A stretch of 64,000 nucleotides of DNA from NCBI RefSeq assembly GCF_004403945.1, contig NZ_SOHM01000031.1, forward strand, positions 336,532-400,531, given 5' to 3'. Position 1 is the stretch's first letter; every line of letters starts with the position of its first letter. The notes beneath the pieces were generated by a model. That model was not told where the DNA came from, ran no database searches, and saw only the letters and a list, made by a program, of their open reading frames with translations. Both the position numbers and the translations under genes were made by a program. Shown piece after piece: positions 34,255 to 42,812 of the stretch. This stretch comes from Cryobacterium lactosi. Its GTDB lineage: Bacteria; Actinomycetota; Actinomycetes; Actinomycetales; Microbacteriaceae.

Positions 34255-36498
34255 GTGGTTGATCAGGAGCTCGCGCGCGAACAGGACTATGTCGCCACGC
34301 TGTACGCGCGCCTCGACGCTTTACAGCGGGAGGCCGAGGCGCAGCTGAAGGCCGTGCGGATGCTCGACGTCGGCGGAAACCACCAGTCCAGGTCCGAGCG
34401 CGACACCTTCGCCCGCACCTACGAGGACCGTATCGTGCAGCTGCGTGAGGTCGACGACCGCCTGGCGTTCGGCCGGCTGGAGACCGCCCCCGAAGACGAC
34501 GACGACAGCCCGGTCTACAGGTACATCGGGCGGGTGGGCCTCCGCGACGAGAACCTGCAGCCGATCCTGCTGGACTGGCGGGTGCCGCAGGCCAGCGCCT
34601 TCTACCAGGCCACCGCGGCGACGCCCCTCGGCGCCCGCTCCCGCAGGCACCTGCTCTCCAGCGGTCGCCGCATCATCCGCATCGAAGACGAGATCCTGGA
34701 TGCCGCACTGCTGGACGGCGACACCGCCAACCTGCACCAGGGCGAGGGGGCGCTGCTCTCCGCGTTGACCGCCCAGCGCACCGGACACATGAGCGACATC
34801 GTCTCGACCATCCAGGCCGAACAGGACCGCATCATCCGCTCGGAGCTGAACGGGGTGCTTGTCGTTCAGGGCGGCCCCGGCACGGGCAAGACCGCCGTTG
34901 CGCTGCACCGCGCGGCCTACCTGCTCTACACGCACCGCGACCGCCTGCAGAACTCCGGCGTGCTCATCGTCGGCCCGTCCACCTCGTTCCTTCAGTACAT
35001 CGAGGCCGTGCTGCCGTCGTTGGGCGAAACCGGGGTGGTGCTCGCGTCGGTGGGCCAGCTGTTCCCCGGCGTCGAGGCCAGCCACGAGGATGCGCCGGCC
35101 GCGGCAGCGCTGAAGGGCCAGACCTTCATGGCCGACCTCATCGCCCGGGCCGTGAAGAGCCGGCAGAAGGTGCCCGCCACCAGCCAGAAGCTCCTGGTGA
35201 ACGGCGACACCCTCGTACTCAAGCCCCAGCTGATCGAGTCCGCCATCCACCGCGCCCGCTCCGGCGGAAAGCCGCACAACGAGGCCCGCGTGGTCTTCGT
35301 CAAGCACGCACTCAACTCCCTGGCCAGGGAGTGGCTCGAGCAGCTCAAGAGGCAGGGCCGGTCGATGGACGACACCGACCTGCCGATGCTGCGCGAAGAC
35401 CTGCGCCTGGCCGACGACGTGCGGGTGGCACTGAACACGGCGTGGTTGCCGCTCACCCCGCAGAAACTCGTGCAGGACCTCTATGCCAGGCCGCAGTGGC
35501 TCGAAGAACTCACCCCGCGCTGGCGGGCCGCCCAGCGCGCGCTGCTCTACCGGGCCCGCGACGCCGAGTTCACCATCGCCGACATCCCGCTGCTCGACGA
35601 GGCCGCCGAGCACCTCGGCGAGTACAGCGCCGTCGACGCTGCGCAGAAGCGCGAGGCCAAGGAACAGCGCAAGCGCGACGTAGAGAACGCCGAGCTGGCC
35701 ATCAAGAACATGGACGTGAAGGGGCTCGTGAACGCGAAGGCTCTCGCCGACAACTTCGCCGAACTCGGCGACCGGGCCACCACCGCCGAACGCGCAGCCC
35801 TGGACCGCAGCTGGACCTATGGGCATGTGATCGTCGACGAGGCTCAGGAGCTCTCACCGATGCAGTGGCGGCTGCTGATGCGCCGCGGCCCGCGCCGCTC
35901 GTTCACCATCGTGGGCGACATCGCCCAGGCCGCCGCGGCCGCGGCCGCCGACAGCTGGCGAGAAGCCCTTGCACCCGTGCTCGAGGCCTCGTTCGAGGCC
36001 GACCGGTGGCGCCTCGAGGAACTCACGGTGAACTACCGCACCCCCAGCCAGATCGCCGAGGCCGCGGAGAAGATGGCCGTGGCGCACGGCCTGCCGATCA
36101 CGGCGTCCCGCACGGTGCGCGCCAGCGACTGGCCGGTCGAGCTGCTCACGGATGCGCTCGACGCGGTGCGCCGCGAACGCGCGCTGGGTGTGGGCGGCAC
36201 CGTGGCGGTGATTGTGGTGGAGGAGCGTATCGACGCCCTCGCCGCGACTCTCGGCGCCGAATTCGGCGATGTCGTCGGCCGGGGGGCGCTCGGCCTGTTG
36301 CGGGAGGTGGCCCTGCTCACCCCGCAGGACTCCAAGGGCCTGGAGTTCGACGCCGTGATCGTCGTCGACCCCGCCGCCATCGTGGCGGCATCCGAGCGCG
36401 GCGCCGGTGCGCTCTACGTGGCCATGACCCGCGCCACTCAGCGGCTCTACCTGGTCAGCGCGGGTCCGCTGCCCGCCGGCCTGACCGACCTGCCCTAG
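34255..36498 (+). CDS. HelD/HelR-like RNA polymerase-associated superfamily 1 helicase
   Basis: 747 aa. A charged coiled-coil N-terminus (LAREQDYVATLYARLDALQREAEAQLK) is followed by Walker A GGPGTGKTAVALHRAAYLL (about residue 204), motif II VIVDEAQELSPMQ and C-terminal helicase motifs (MTPQD-like LTPQDSKGLEFDAVIVVDP; YVAMTRATQRLYLV). HelD proteins use ATP to remove stalled RNA polymerase from DNA, and actinobacterial HelR relatives also displace rifamycins. GAGGGG precedes GTG 34255, and TAAACT (34223-34228) is a possible -10. I see no rifamycin-associated element upstream, so drug induction is unsupported here. Confidence 0.9.
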   Translation: MVDQELAREQDYVATLYARLDALQREAEAQLKAVRMLDVGGNHQSRSERDTFARTYEDRIVQLREVDDRLAFGRLETAPEDDDDSPVYRYIGRVGLRDENLQPILLDWRVPQASAFYQATAATPLGARSRRHLLSSGRRIIRIEDEILDAALLDGDTANLHQGEGALLSALTAQRTGHMSDIVSTIQAEQDRIIRSELNGVLVVQGGPGTGKTAVALHRAAYLLYTHRDRLQNSGVLIVGPSTSFLQYIEAVLPSLGETGVVLASVGQLFPGVEASHEDAPAAAALKGQTFMADLIARAVKSRQKVPATSQKLLVNGDTLVLKPQLIESAIHRARSGGKPHNEARVVFVKHALNSLAREWLEQLKRQGRSMDDTDLPMLREDLRLADDVRVALNTAWLPLTPQKLVQDLYARPQWLEELTPRWRAAQRALLYRARDAEFTIADIPLLDEAAEHLGEYSAVDAAQKREAKEQRKRDVENAELAIKNMDVKGLVNAKALADNFAELGDRATTAERAALDRSWTYGHVIVDEAQELSPMQWRLLMRRGPRRSFTIVGDIAQAAAAAAADSWREALAPVLEASFEADRWRLEELTVNYRTPSQIAEAAEKMAVAHGLPITASRTVRASDWPVELLTDALDAVRRERALGVGGTVAVIVVEERIDALAATLGAEFGDVVGRGALGLLREVALLTPQDSKGLEFDAVIVVDPAAIVAASERGAGALYVAMTRATQRLYLVSAGPLPAGLTDLP

Positions 36499-36527
36499 CG
36501 GCGGCTCGGTCTGGCAACTCGAGCGGC

Positions 36528-37145
36528 CTATGGCCTCTCGGCGGGGCGGGGCCGCAGGGCCAAGACCGTCGCGAGCAGCGCATCCGGGTAGACGGAGGCC
36601 GGATTGCGGATGGCCTGGATGGAGGCGCCGTGGATGAGCGCCACGACCGTCGAAGCGAGATCGTCGCCCGAGACACCGCCCACGCCGGTGCTTGCGCCCG
36701 AGACGCCGCCCGGGCCGGCCACCTCCTGGCAGACCGGCAGGAATGCCTCCAGATAGCGGCCGAAGGAGGCCTCGATGCGGGTGCGGAACAGATCGTCGGG
36801 GCGGGAGAAATAGAACGCGAAGAGAAGTTCGACGCCCGCGTGGTACTCGACCAGGCGGTCGAGCTCGACCCGGATCATCCGCTCGAGGCGGTCCCACGGG
36901 GCCAGTGCCGACAGCGACGGGTGTGTGAGCGCATCGAGAGTGCCGTTCAGCAGCACATCGAGCAGGGCCTGGAGCAGGCCGTCCTTGGACTGGAAGTGGA
37001 AGAACACCAGGCCGGGGGAGATGCCGGCCGCGGTGGCGACGCGGCGCGCGGTGACGGCATCCAGACCCTCGGTGAGGGCGATCCGGTAGGCGGCGGCCAG
37101 GATGGCGTCGGCGCGTTCCTGCTCGGGCAGCTTCGGTCCGCCCAT
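36528..37145 (-). CDS. TetR-family regulator
   Basis: 205 aa. The helix-turn-helix is in ILAAAYRIALTEGLDAVTARRVATAAGISPGLVFFHFQSKDGLLQALL (residues about 14-60). The ligand-binding C-terminal domain has no recognisable specificity, and a Gly/Ala-rich stretch (GPGGVSGASTGVGGVSG) interrupts it near residue 145. It follows the DoxX gene by 3 nt, so the two form an operon starting at 37628, and the TetR-like palindrome at 37643-37660 in front suggests autoregulation. Confidence 0.88.
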   Translation of the reverse strand: MGGPKLPEQERADAILAAAYRIALTEGLDAVTARRVATAAGISPGLVFFHFQSKDGLLQALLDVLLNGTLDALTHPSLSALAPWDRLERMIRVELDRLVEYHAGVELLFAFYFSRPDDLFRTRIEASFGRYLEAFLPVCQEVAGPGGVSGASTGVGGVSGDDLASTVVALIHGASIQAIRNPASVYPDALLATVLALRPRPAERP

Positions 37146-37148
37146 GGG

Positions 37149-37628
37149 TCAGTCCGTCGGCCCGGTGGGGCCGGAGCGGTTCCGGTCGCGCTGGTCGGCA
37201 CGGTACTCACGGAACGCCTTCCACGCGCCGGTGGACCAGAGTGCCCAGAGCACCAGGACGGGCTGGAAGAGCAGTCGGATGCTGCGGTCGAGGTCGGTGT
37301 CCAGCCCGAAGGAGTCGGTGTGGGTGACCAGCTGAGAGATATTGCCGGGGAAGATCGCCACGAAGAACAGTGCCACCACCACGCCGACCTGCACGCGGTA
37401 CCGGCCGAGCGCGAGCAACGCCGCGCCGAGGACCATCTCCACGACGCCTGACGCGACGACCACAAAATCACCCTCGAGGGGCAACCAGGTTGGCACCTGG
37501 GCGAGGAACGCCTCACGGTTCACGGCGAGGTGGCTGATGCCGGCCAGGAGCAGGAACGCGCCGAGCACCAGGCGGAAGATGGTGCGGAGGACTGTGCTGC
37601 GGGTTGTCTGTGGAGCCAGGAGGGTCAT
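37149..37628 (-). CDS. DoxX-family membrane protein
   Basis: 159 aa with four hydrophobic helices: LRTIFRLVLGAFLLLAGISHLA; FVVVASGVVEMVLGAALLALG; VGVVVALFFVAIFPGNISQLV; and LLFQPVLVLWALWS. The FRxxLGxxxLxAGxxHL pattern is DoxX-like. ATG 37628 is chosen over the GTG at 37637 because TAGGGT (complement of 37636-37641) lies 7 nt upstream, a leaderless layout. The DoxX role here is unknown; some DoxX proteins work with thiol or oxidative-stress systems. Controlled by the adjacent TetR regulator, by position. Confidence 0.8.
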   Translation of the reverse strand: MTLLAPQTTRSTVLRTIFRLVLGAFLLLAGISHLAVNREAFLAQVPTWLPLEGDFVVVASGVVEMVLGAALLALGRYRVQVGVVVALFFVAIFPGNISQLVTHTDSFGLDTDLDRSIRLLFQPVLVLWALWSTGAWKAFREYRADQRDRNRSGPTGPTD

Positions 37629-37642
37629 GCCTTCCACCCTAC

Positions 37643-37660
37643 ATTGATCACCGGGTCAAT
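37643..37660. promoter_or_regulatory. TetR-like operator before the doxX-tetR operon
   Basis: ATTGATCACCGGGTCAAT is an imperfect palindrome (6 of 9 positions pair) just upstream of the -10 box of the doxX gene. Its place would let the adjacent TetR protein block the promoter. Confidence 0.5.
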
Positions 37661-37681
37661 AGGCCGGGCCGGTAGGTCGGG

Positions 37682-37999
37682 TCAGGGCACGGAGGCCGCG
37701 ACGAGTGCGGCCACTTCGGCGTCGGTCCGGGCCTCGAACACTCCCCACATCATGTGGGTCGGACCGCTGCCGTCGCTGCCCGCTCTGGCGGGCCGGCTGA
37801 TCCAGCGGTTGGCCGAGGCCGCGGCGCCCAACGCGGCGAGGGAGGGGGCAACGGTCAGCTTGCGCAGGGTGCCCGCGACCACGCTGCCATCGCTGCCCAG
37901 CCGCCAGCCGCGACTGTGGGCCAGGACCTGACCCACCTCCTCATCGGTCAACCAGCGGGAAAAGCTCCGATCAGGCGGGTCGATCTTGATCAGCTTCAT
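37682..37999 (-). CDS. Hypothetical 105-aa protein
   Basis: Begins MKLIKIDPPDRSFSRWLTDEEVGQVLAHSRGWRL and has alternating strands and helices, ending in EARTDAEVAALVAASVP. No signal peptide or membrane helix. No family is recognised. TACAGT (complement of 38007-38012) lies 7 nt before the ATG, the leaderless layout seen elsewhere, which supports it as a real gene. It sits between the DoxX operon and PfkB and shares no obvious function with either. Confidence 0.65.
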   Translation of the reverse strand: MKLIKIDPPDRSFSRWLTDEEVGQVLAHSRGWRLGSDGSVVAGTLRKLTVAPSLAALGAAASANRWISRPARAGSDGSGPTHMMWGVFEARTDAEVAALVAASVP

Positions 38000-38053
38000 G
38001 AGGTCAACTGTAATCTCGACGTCCGGTTACGGGGCGGCCCTGGTGTGCCGGGT

Positions 38054-39016
38054 TCACACCGGCAGCAGGGCGAGTTCGGCCTCCAGTCGCTCGACGTCGA
38101 TCCGATGGCAGAGCTCGGTGGCCGGGGTCATGGCCGTGGCGCTGCCCGCGGCCACGGCGGCGCGGAAGGCCGCCTGCGCGTCGTGGCCCTGCGCGATGCG
38201 AAGCACGAAGGCGCCGAGGAAACTGTCCCCGGCGCCGACGGTGCTCTGCACCTGCACTTGGGGGACCGGCAGCCGGATGACGCCGGCCGCCGAGGCGAGA
38301 ACGGCGCCCTCGCCGCCCAGGGTGAGGGCCACGAACTCGGCGGAGCCGCGCTCCACGAGGGTGCTCGCCGCATGGATCTGGCTCTCCGCGGTGTCGAGTT
38401 GTGCGCCCACCAGTTCGCCGAGTTCGCGTCCGCTGGGCTTGACCAGGAAGACTCCTTCGGCCAGGGCCGCCGCCAGGGCCGGACCGGACGCATCCACGAT
38501 GCAGCGCGCGTTGTGCTCGCGGGCCAGTCTGGCCACCCGGGCGTAGAAGTCGTCGGGCGCGCCCGGCGGCAGGCTGCCGCTGGCCACGACGTACCCGTCG
38601 TGCGGGATCGATGCCGCGACCCTGTCGAGGCAGGCCCGCCACTCGGCCTCGGTGGCCTCTGGGCCCTGCAATACGAAGCGGAACTGTTTGCCGGTGGACG
38701 TCTCGTCGACGGTGAAGCTCTCTCGCGTGCTGCCCGCGATGGGCACGACCACGGTGGGGATGCCCTCGGCTTCGATGAGCTTGCGGTAGGCCTCGCCGGT
38801 CGGCCCGCCGGCGGCATAGATGGCCAGGGTCTGGCCGCCGAGACGCTGGATGACGCGGGAGACGTTGACGCCCCCGCCACCCGGGTCCAGCCTGGAAAGT
38901 CCGCAGCGCATCTTGTGCTCACCGACCACGTTTTCCGTCGAGGTGCTGACGTCGAGGGCGGGGTTGATGGTGAGTGTGAGTATCGGTCGCACCGGTGTCG
39001 ACCTGGAAGCATCCAT
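38054..39016 (-). CDS. PfkB-family sugar kinase (1-/6-phosphofructokinase-like)
   Basis: 320 aa. The N-terminal TLTINPALDVSTSTENVV, the substrate loop DPGGGGVNVSRVI, KPSGRELGELV and the catalytic VGAGDSFLGAFVLRI motif identify the PfkB/FruK group, probably phosphorylating fructose-1-phosphate, fructose-6-phosphate or tagatose-6-phosphate with ATP. No fru genes accompany it. ATG 39016 is supported by TACGCT (complement of 39023-39028) 6 nt upstream. It is followed by unrelated genes, so it is probably monocistronic. Confidence 0.85.
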   Translation of the reverse strand: MDASRSTPVRPILTLTINPALDVSTSTENVVGEHKMRCGLSRLDPGGGGVNVSRVIQRLGGQTLAIYAAGGPTGEAYRKLIEAEGIPTVVVPIAGSTRESFTVDETSTGKQFRFVLQGPEATEAEWRACLDRVAASIPHDGYVVASGSLPPGAPDDFYARVARLAREHNARCIVDASGPALAAALAEGVFLVKPSGRELGELVGAQLDTAESQIHAASTLVERGSAEFVALTLGGEGAVLASAAGVIRLPVPQVQVQSTVGAGDSFLGAFVLRIAQGHDAQAAFRAAVAAGSATAMTPATELCHRIDVERLEAELALLPV

Positions 39017-39088
39017 GACCCCAGCGTAGGACTGCGCGCGGAGTGGCGGCGCCGGATGCGGCCGTGCCGCAGCCCGCACGAGCCGGGA

Positions 39089-39256
39089 TCAGCTCCGGGA
39101 GAACAGTCGGGCGAAGAATCCGCCGGACAAGGGCTCTTTCGGGTGGCCGGCGCAGCGATCGTTGCGGGACACGCCTCGCATGACCTGGTCGACGTGCTGA
39201 CCGCAGCCGGCCCAGGTGGTTTTTCCGCAGGTCCTGCAGGTCACGGCTCGGCACAT
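39089..39256 (-). CDS. 55-aa Cys-rich mini-protein with CsoR-like operator
   Basis: ATG 39256 has AAGGAG just upstream and gives MCRAVTCRTCGKTTWAGCG. It shares the core TCGK-TWAGCG-HV-VM with the 38-aa protein at 2408 but has a longer basic tail (KEPLSGGFFARLFSRS) and five cysteines. The conserved CxxC and GCG suggest a metal or sulfur site. A perfect ATACCCCATGGGGTAT palindrome lies 34 bp upstream, overlapping a TATTGT box (complement of 39287-39292). It has its own transcription unit, unlike its paralogue. Function unknown. Confidence 0.78.
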   Translation of the reverse strand: MCRAVTCRTCGKTTWAGCGQHVDQVMRGVSRNDRCAGHPKEPLSGGFFARLFSRS

Positions 39257-39290
39257 GGGGTCTCCTTCGAGGTAAGTGGAGTTCCCCACA

Positions 39291-39306
39291 ATACCCCATG
39301 GGGTAT
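39291..39306. promoter_or_regulatory. CsoR/CstR-like operator, copy 2
   Basis: ATACCCCATGGGGTAT is a perfect 16-bp palindrome, the same motif as at 662 and 52010. It lies upstream of the 55-aa Cys-rich gene on the minus strand and overlaps its probable -10 box. The plus-strand gene at 39372 has its own promoter at 39360-39365. Confidence 0.75.
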
Positions 39307-39371
39307 ACCCGGGGCTGACCGGACGCTGATGGCGCAGCGTCGAGTGGCCCCGCGCGGCGTAGGGTGGCGGC

Positions 39372-40148
39372 GTGCAGAACCCACCGGACCAGGACCCACC
39401 GGACCAGAACCCACCGGACCAGCACCCACCGGACCGGCCCGGCCCGCAGACCTACACGGCTGCCCAGGTGCGCGAGGCCGAGGCGCCGTTCCTCGACCGG
39501 GGGGTACCGCTCATGGCCAGGGCGGCCGGGGCTGTGGCGACCGCGGCGGCCACGCTCCTCACCGCGCGCCGCGGCGCCGCTGGGGGAGTACGGGGTGCGC
39601 GGGTGCTGGTCCTGGCCGGTTCGGGCAACAACGGTGCTGATGCCCTGTTCGCCGCGAGGCTGTTGGCCGACCAGGGTGCCGCCCTGTGCATCCTGCCCAC
39701 CAGCGACCGTCTGCACCGCGAGGCGCTCGAGGCCGCCCTCGCGCCGGGCGCCGACCTGCGCCCCGTCGACGAGCTGCCCGAGGTCGTCACCGGACTCGCC
39801 CGGGCGGCCGACTTGATCCTCGACGGCATCCTGGGCACCGGAACGACCGGCAACCCCGCCTTGCGCGGGGCGGCGCGCGGCACCGTGGCGGCGATCCTGC
39901 CCGCCCTCTCCGGCGAGCACCCGCCCCTGGTCGTGGCCGTCGACCTGCCCAGCGGCATCGGTGTGGATGACGGTTGTGTGCCCGATCCGACCGTTCTGCG
40001 GGCCGACCTCACCGTCACCTTCGGCGGCTGCAAGGCCGGGCTGATGCGGCGCCCGGCGGCCGACTTCGCCGGGCGGGTGGTCGTGGCCGACATCGGCATC
40101 GGCGACGAGCTCGAACGCATCCGGCGCCGCGACCTTGCCTCGGCCTGA
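39372..40148 (+). CDS. nnrE: NAD(P)H-hydrate epimerase (YjeF N-terminal domain)
   Basis: 258 aa. After a Pro/Asp/Gln-rich repeat tail (residues 3-22) the YjeF_N fold follows: VLVLAGSGNNGADALFAARLLADQGA, LILDGILGTGTTGNP and VAVDLPSGIGVDDG. It interconverts R and S forms of damaged NAD(P)H hydrates for the dehydratase partner; the dehydratase (NnrD) domain is not fused and not in the window. TAGGGT (39360-39365) sits 6 nt before GTG 39372. Convergent with the P-type ATPase gene at 40190. Confidence 0.87.
   Translation: MQNPPDQDPPDQNPPDQHPPDRPGPQTYTAAQVREAEAPFLDRGVPLMARAAGAVATAAATLLTARRGAAGGVRGARVLVLAGSGNNGADALFAARLLADQGAALCILPTSDRLHREALEAALAPGADLRPVDELPEVVTGLARAADLILDGILGTGTTGNPALRGAARGTVAAILPALSGEHPPLVVAVDLPSGIGVDDGCVPDPTVLRADLTVTFGGCKAGLMRRPAADFAGRVVVADIGIGDELERIRRRDLASA
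39378..39437 (+). repeat. Four 15-nt coding repeats at the nnrE N-terminus
   Basis: Four units of NAC-CCA-CCG-GAC-CAG (first codon AAC, GAC, AAC, CAC; last codon of the fourth unit CGG) encode (N/D/H)PPD(Q/R) repeats directly after the start codon. The tail is dispensable-looking and probably length-variable through slippage. Confidence 0.85.
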
Positions 40149-40189
40149 CGGACGCGTGTGAACGCTCGCGCATCCGGGCAGCGGGCCGA

Positions 40190-42769
40190 CTAGGCGCTGA
40201 GCAGGCCCGACCGCGCGCGGCGACGACGGGTGCCGCGCAGCTGCTTGAGCGCGGCATCTGCCAGCACCAGCAGTAGGGCGGCCAGCAGCGGGAACACCCA
40301 GGCGGCCGGCGGCGGCCAGTCCCCGCCGAGCAGTGCGCTGACGAACGGGATACCGAGGAAGCCGACCAGGAGCGCCACCTCGGCGGCCACGGCAGCCAGG
40401 AGCGCGCGGTTGCCGCCGAACCGCAACCGCCAGACCGGCACCGTCTCGCTGCGACAGACGAAGGCATTGGCCATCTGTGCCACGGCGATGGTGGCGAACG
40501 CCGTTCCCGACGCGGCCGCGAGCAGCCCGGGCCCGGCCGTTTCGCCCCACGACCAGCCGCCGGCCAGGAGCACCGCGGCGAAGCCCGCGAGCGACACCAC
40601 GGCCTCGACGGGGCCGAGCAGGCCGAACGCCCGCCCGAGCAGCGCCCGGTCGACGAGATTGCGGGTGCGCGCCGCACCCTGCATCACCCGTTTGCTGGGT
40701 GGCTCCACTCCGAGCGCGATCGCCGGCAGCAGGTCCGTGCCGATGTCGAGGGCGAGAACCTGCAGCACCCCGATCGCCAACGGGAACTGGCCGCCGGTGA
40801 GCGCCCACACGGCGAACGGAGCCAGCTCGGCCACATTGTCGGTGAGGTGGTAGGTGAGAAACCGGCGGGCGTTCGCAAACGTCGCCCTACCAAGGCGGAT
40901 GGCGGCCACGATGGTGCCGAAATGGTCGTCTAGCAGCACCAGGTCGGCGGCCTCCCTGGCCACGTCGCTGCCGCTGAGGCCCATGGCCACCCCCACATCG
41001 GCCTCACGCAACGCCGGGGCGTCGTTGACCCCGTCGCCGGTCATGGCGACGACGTGGCCGCGGGCCTGCAGGACGTGGGTGATCCGCAGCTTGTCCGCTG
41101 GCGTCACCCTGGCCACCACGGCGCCGTCCGGGTGGTCGAGCAGAGCACCGAGTTCGGCATCGGAGTCCGGCAGCCCGGGTCCGAGCACCGTCCCATCCGG
41201 CCCCAGCAGTCCCACCTGACGGGCGATGGCCGCGGCTGTGTTCGGGTGGTCGCCCGTGACCATGATCACCCGGATCTCGGCCTCGCGGCAGGCCACCAGG
41301 GCCTCGTGCACGTCCGGGCGCGGGGGGTCTTCGAGGCCGAGGAGGCCCCACAGCACCAGCCCGGACTCGTCGGCTCCCGTCAGGGGCTTGGCTGCGGAAC
41401 CGGTGGGGTACTCCCGACCGGCCACCGCCATGACCCGTTGGCCGGCCGCGGTCATCCGGGCCAGTTCACGATGGGCGGACTCCGGCACGTCCAGGCAGCG
41501 CGTGAAGACGCTCTCCGGCGCGCCCAGCGTGCTCAGCCGGCCGGCGATCAGGGCCGAGCTCATCATCCGTTCGGCTGTGTAGGGCAGCCGGCGCACCACC
41601 TGGTGCAGGTCCTCGGTCCAGCCGCTTCGGTGGGCCAGCGCCGTGAGGGCAGCGTCCAGCGGGCCGCCCTCCGGGCGCCACTGGTCGTCACGCAGCACGG
41701 CGCGGCCGGTGACGCAGTTCACGGCCGCCGTCGCCACCGCGCCCAACAGGGCGGTCGCCTCCGCTGGCCCGGTGATGGTGGCGGTGGGGCCGTAGCCCGA
41801 ACCCTCGACGCCGACCACGCCGCGGGGAGTCCACACCTCCACCACTGACATCTGGTTCTGGGTGAGGGTGCCGGTCTTGTCGGTGCAGATGAATGTGGTG
41901 GCTCCAAGCGTCTCGACGGCGTCCAGGCGCCGCACCAGGGCCTGATTGTTCGCCATCGTCTGGGCCCCGCGGGCCAGCGACAGCGTCACAGTGGGCAGCA
42001 GCCCCTCCGGTACCAGGGCCACGGCCACGCCAACGCCGAACAGGAACGCCTCGGCCGGTCGCAGCCCGATGCCGAGGCCCGCCAGACCCAGGCCGACGCC
42101 CGTGGCCACGGCGATAACGGCGACGACGCGCACCACGCGGTTCAGCTGCTGGGTCAGGGGGCTGGTCGGCCGGATCGCCGATCGGGCCAGAGTGTTGATG
42201 GCGGCGAGGGTGGTCTGGCCTCCGGTGGCGGTGACCTCGGCCTCGGCGTCGCCCTGCACCACGAAGGTGCCGGCGCGCAGGAGCTGCCCGGACTCGTGCG
42301 GCACGGCCTCGCTCTCCCCGGTCACCATGGATTCGTCCACAGTGAGGGCGTGGGCATCCCGCAGCACCATGTCGGCCGCGATGCGGTCGCCCAGGCGCAG
42401 GAGTACGACATCGCCCCGCACCAGCTCGGCGGCATCAACAATGCGCTGCAGGCCGTCCCGGCGCACCCGGGTCTCGGTGGGGAGCAGGTCACGCAGCCGT
42501 TCCGCCGAACGGTCCGCGCGATGCTCCTGCCAGAACGCAAAGAGGGCATTGAGCACGATCACCACGACAATCGCGATGGCCAGGGCCGGCGTGCCCGCCA
42601 GCAGCGCGAGCGCGGCCGCGGTCCACAGCAGCAGGGCGAGCAGATGGGTGAACTGGCGAACCAGCGCCCGGAGCGCCGACGGACGCGCCAGACGAGGCAG
42701 TACGTTCGCTCCGTCGGTCGCGAGCCGACGGGCGGCCTCCGCCGAGCTGAGCCCGAGCGGGCGCTCCAT
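40190..42769 (-). CDS. Cation-transporting P-type ATPase (P2-like)
   Basis: 859 aa from ATG 42769 with AAGGAG 5 nt upstream (GTG 42775 is too close to it). An N-terminal cation-ATPase domain, TGES actuator loop (VTGESEAVPHES), the transmembrane PEGL (VALVPEGLLPTVTLSLARGA), the phosphorylation motif CTDKTGTLTQNQM and GDGVNDAPALREADVGVAMG are all present. PEGL points to calcium/sodium/potassium P2 pumps rather than heavy-metal CPx pumps. About ten membrane helices. No CxxC metal-binding N-terminus. Specific ion not assignable; the nnrE gene nearby is convergent and unrelated. Confidence 0.9.
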   Translation of the reverse strand: MERPLGLSSAEAARRLATDGANVLPRLARPSALRALVRQFTHLLALLLWTAAALALLAGTPALAIAIVVVIVLNALFAFWQEHRADRSAERLRDLLPTETRVRRDGLQRIVDAAELVRGDVVLLRLGDRIAADMVLRDAHALTVDESMVTGESEAVPHESGQLLRAGTFVVQGDAEAEVTATGGQTTLAAINTLARSAIRPTSPLTQQLNRVVRVVAVIAVATGVGLGLAGLGIGLRPAEAFLFGVGVAVALVPEGLLPTVTLSLARGAQTMANNQALVRRLDAVETLGATTFICTDKTGTLTQNQMSVVEVWTPRGVVGVEGSGYGPTATITGPAEATALLGAVATAAVNCVTGRAVLRDDQWRPEGGPLDAALTALAHRSGWTEDLHQVVRRLPYTAERMMSSALIAGRLSTLGAPESVFTRCLDVPESAHRELARMTAAGQRVMAVAGREYPTGSAAKPLTGADESGLVLWGLLGLEDPPRPDVHEALVACREAEIRVIMVTGDHPNTAAAIARQVGLLGPDGTVLGPGLPDSDAELGALLDHPDGAVVARVTPADKLRITHVLQARGHVVAMTGDGVNDAPALREADVGVAMGLSGSDVAREAADLVLLDDHFGTIVAAIRLGRATFANARRFLTYHLTDNVAELAPFAVWALTGGQFPLAIGVLQVLALDIGTDLLPAIALGVEPPSKRVMQGAARTRNLVDRALLGRAFGLLGPVEAVVSLAGFAAVLLAGGWSWGETAGPGLLAAASGTAFATIAVAQMANAFVCRSETVPVWRLRFGGNRALLAAVAAEVALLVGFLGIPFVSALLGGDWPPPAAWVFPLLAALLLVLADAALKQLRGTRRRRARSGLLSA

Positions 42770-42812
42770 CGGCACTCCTTCCCTCGGCTCGTTCTGCGGG
42801 CTACCGGGGAAA

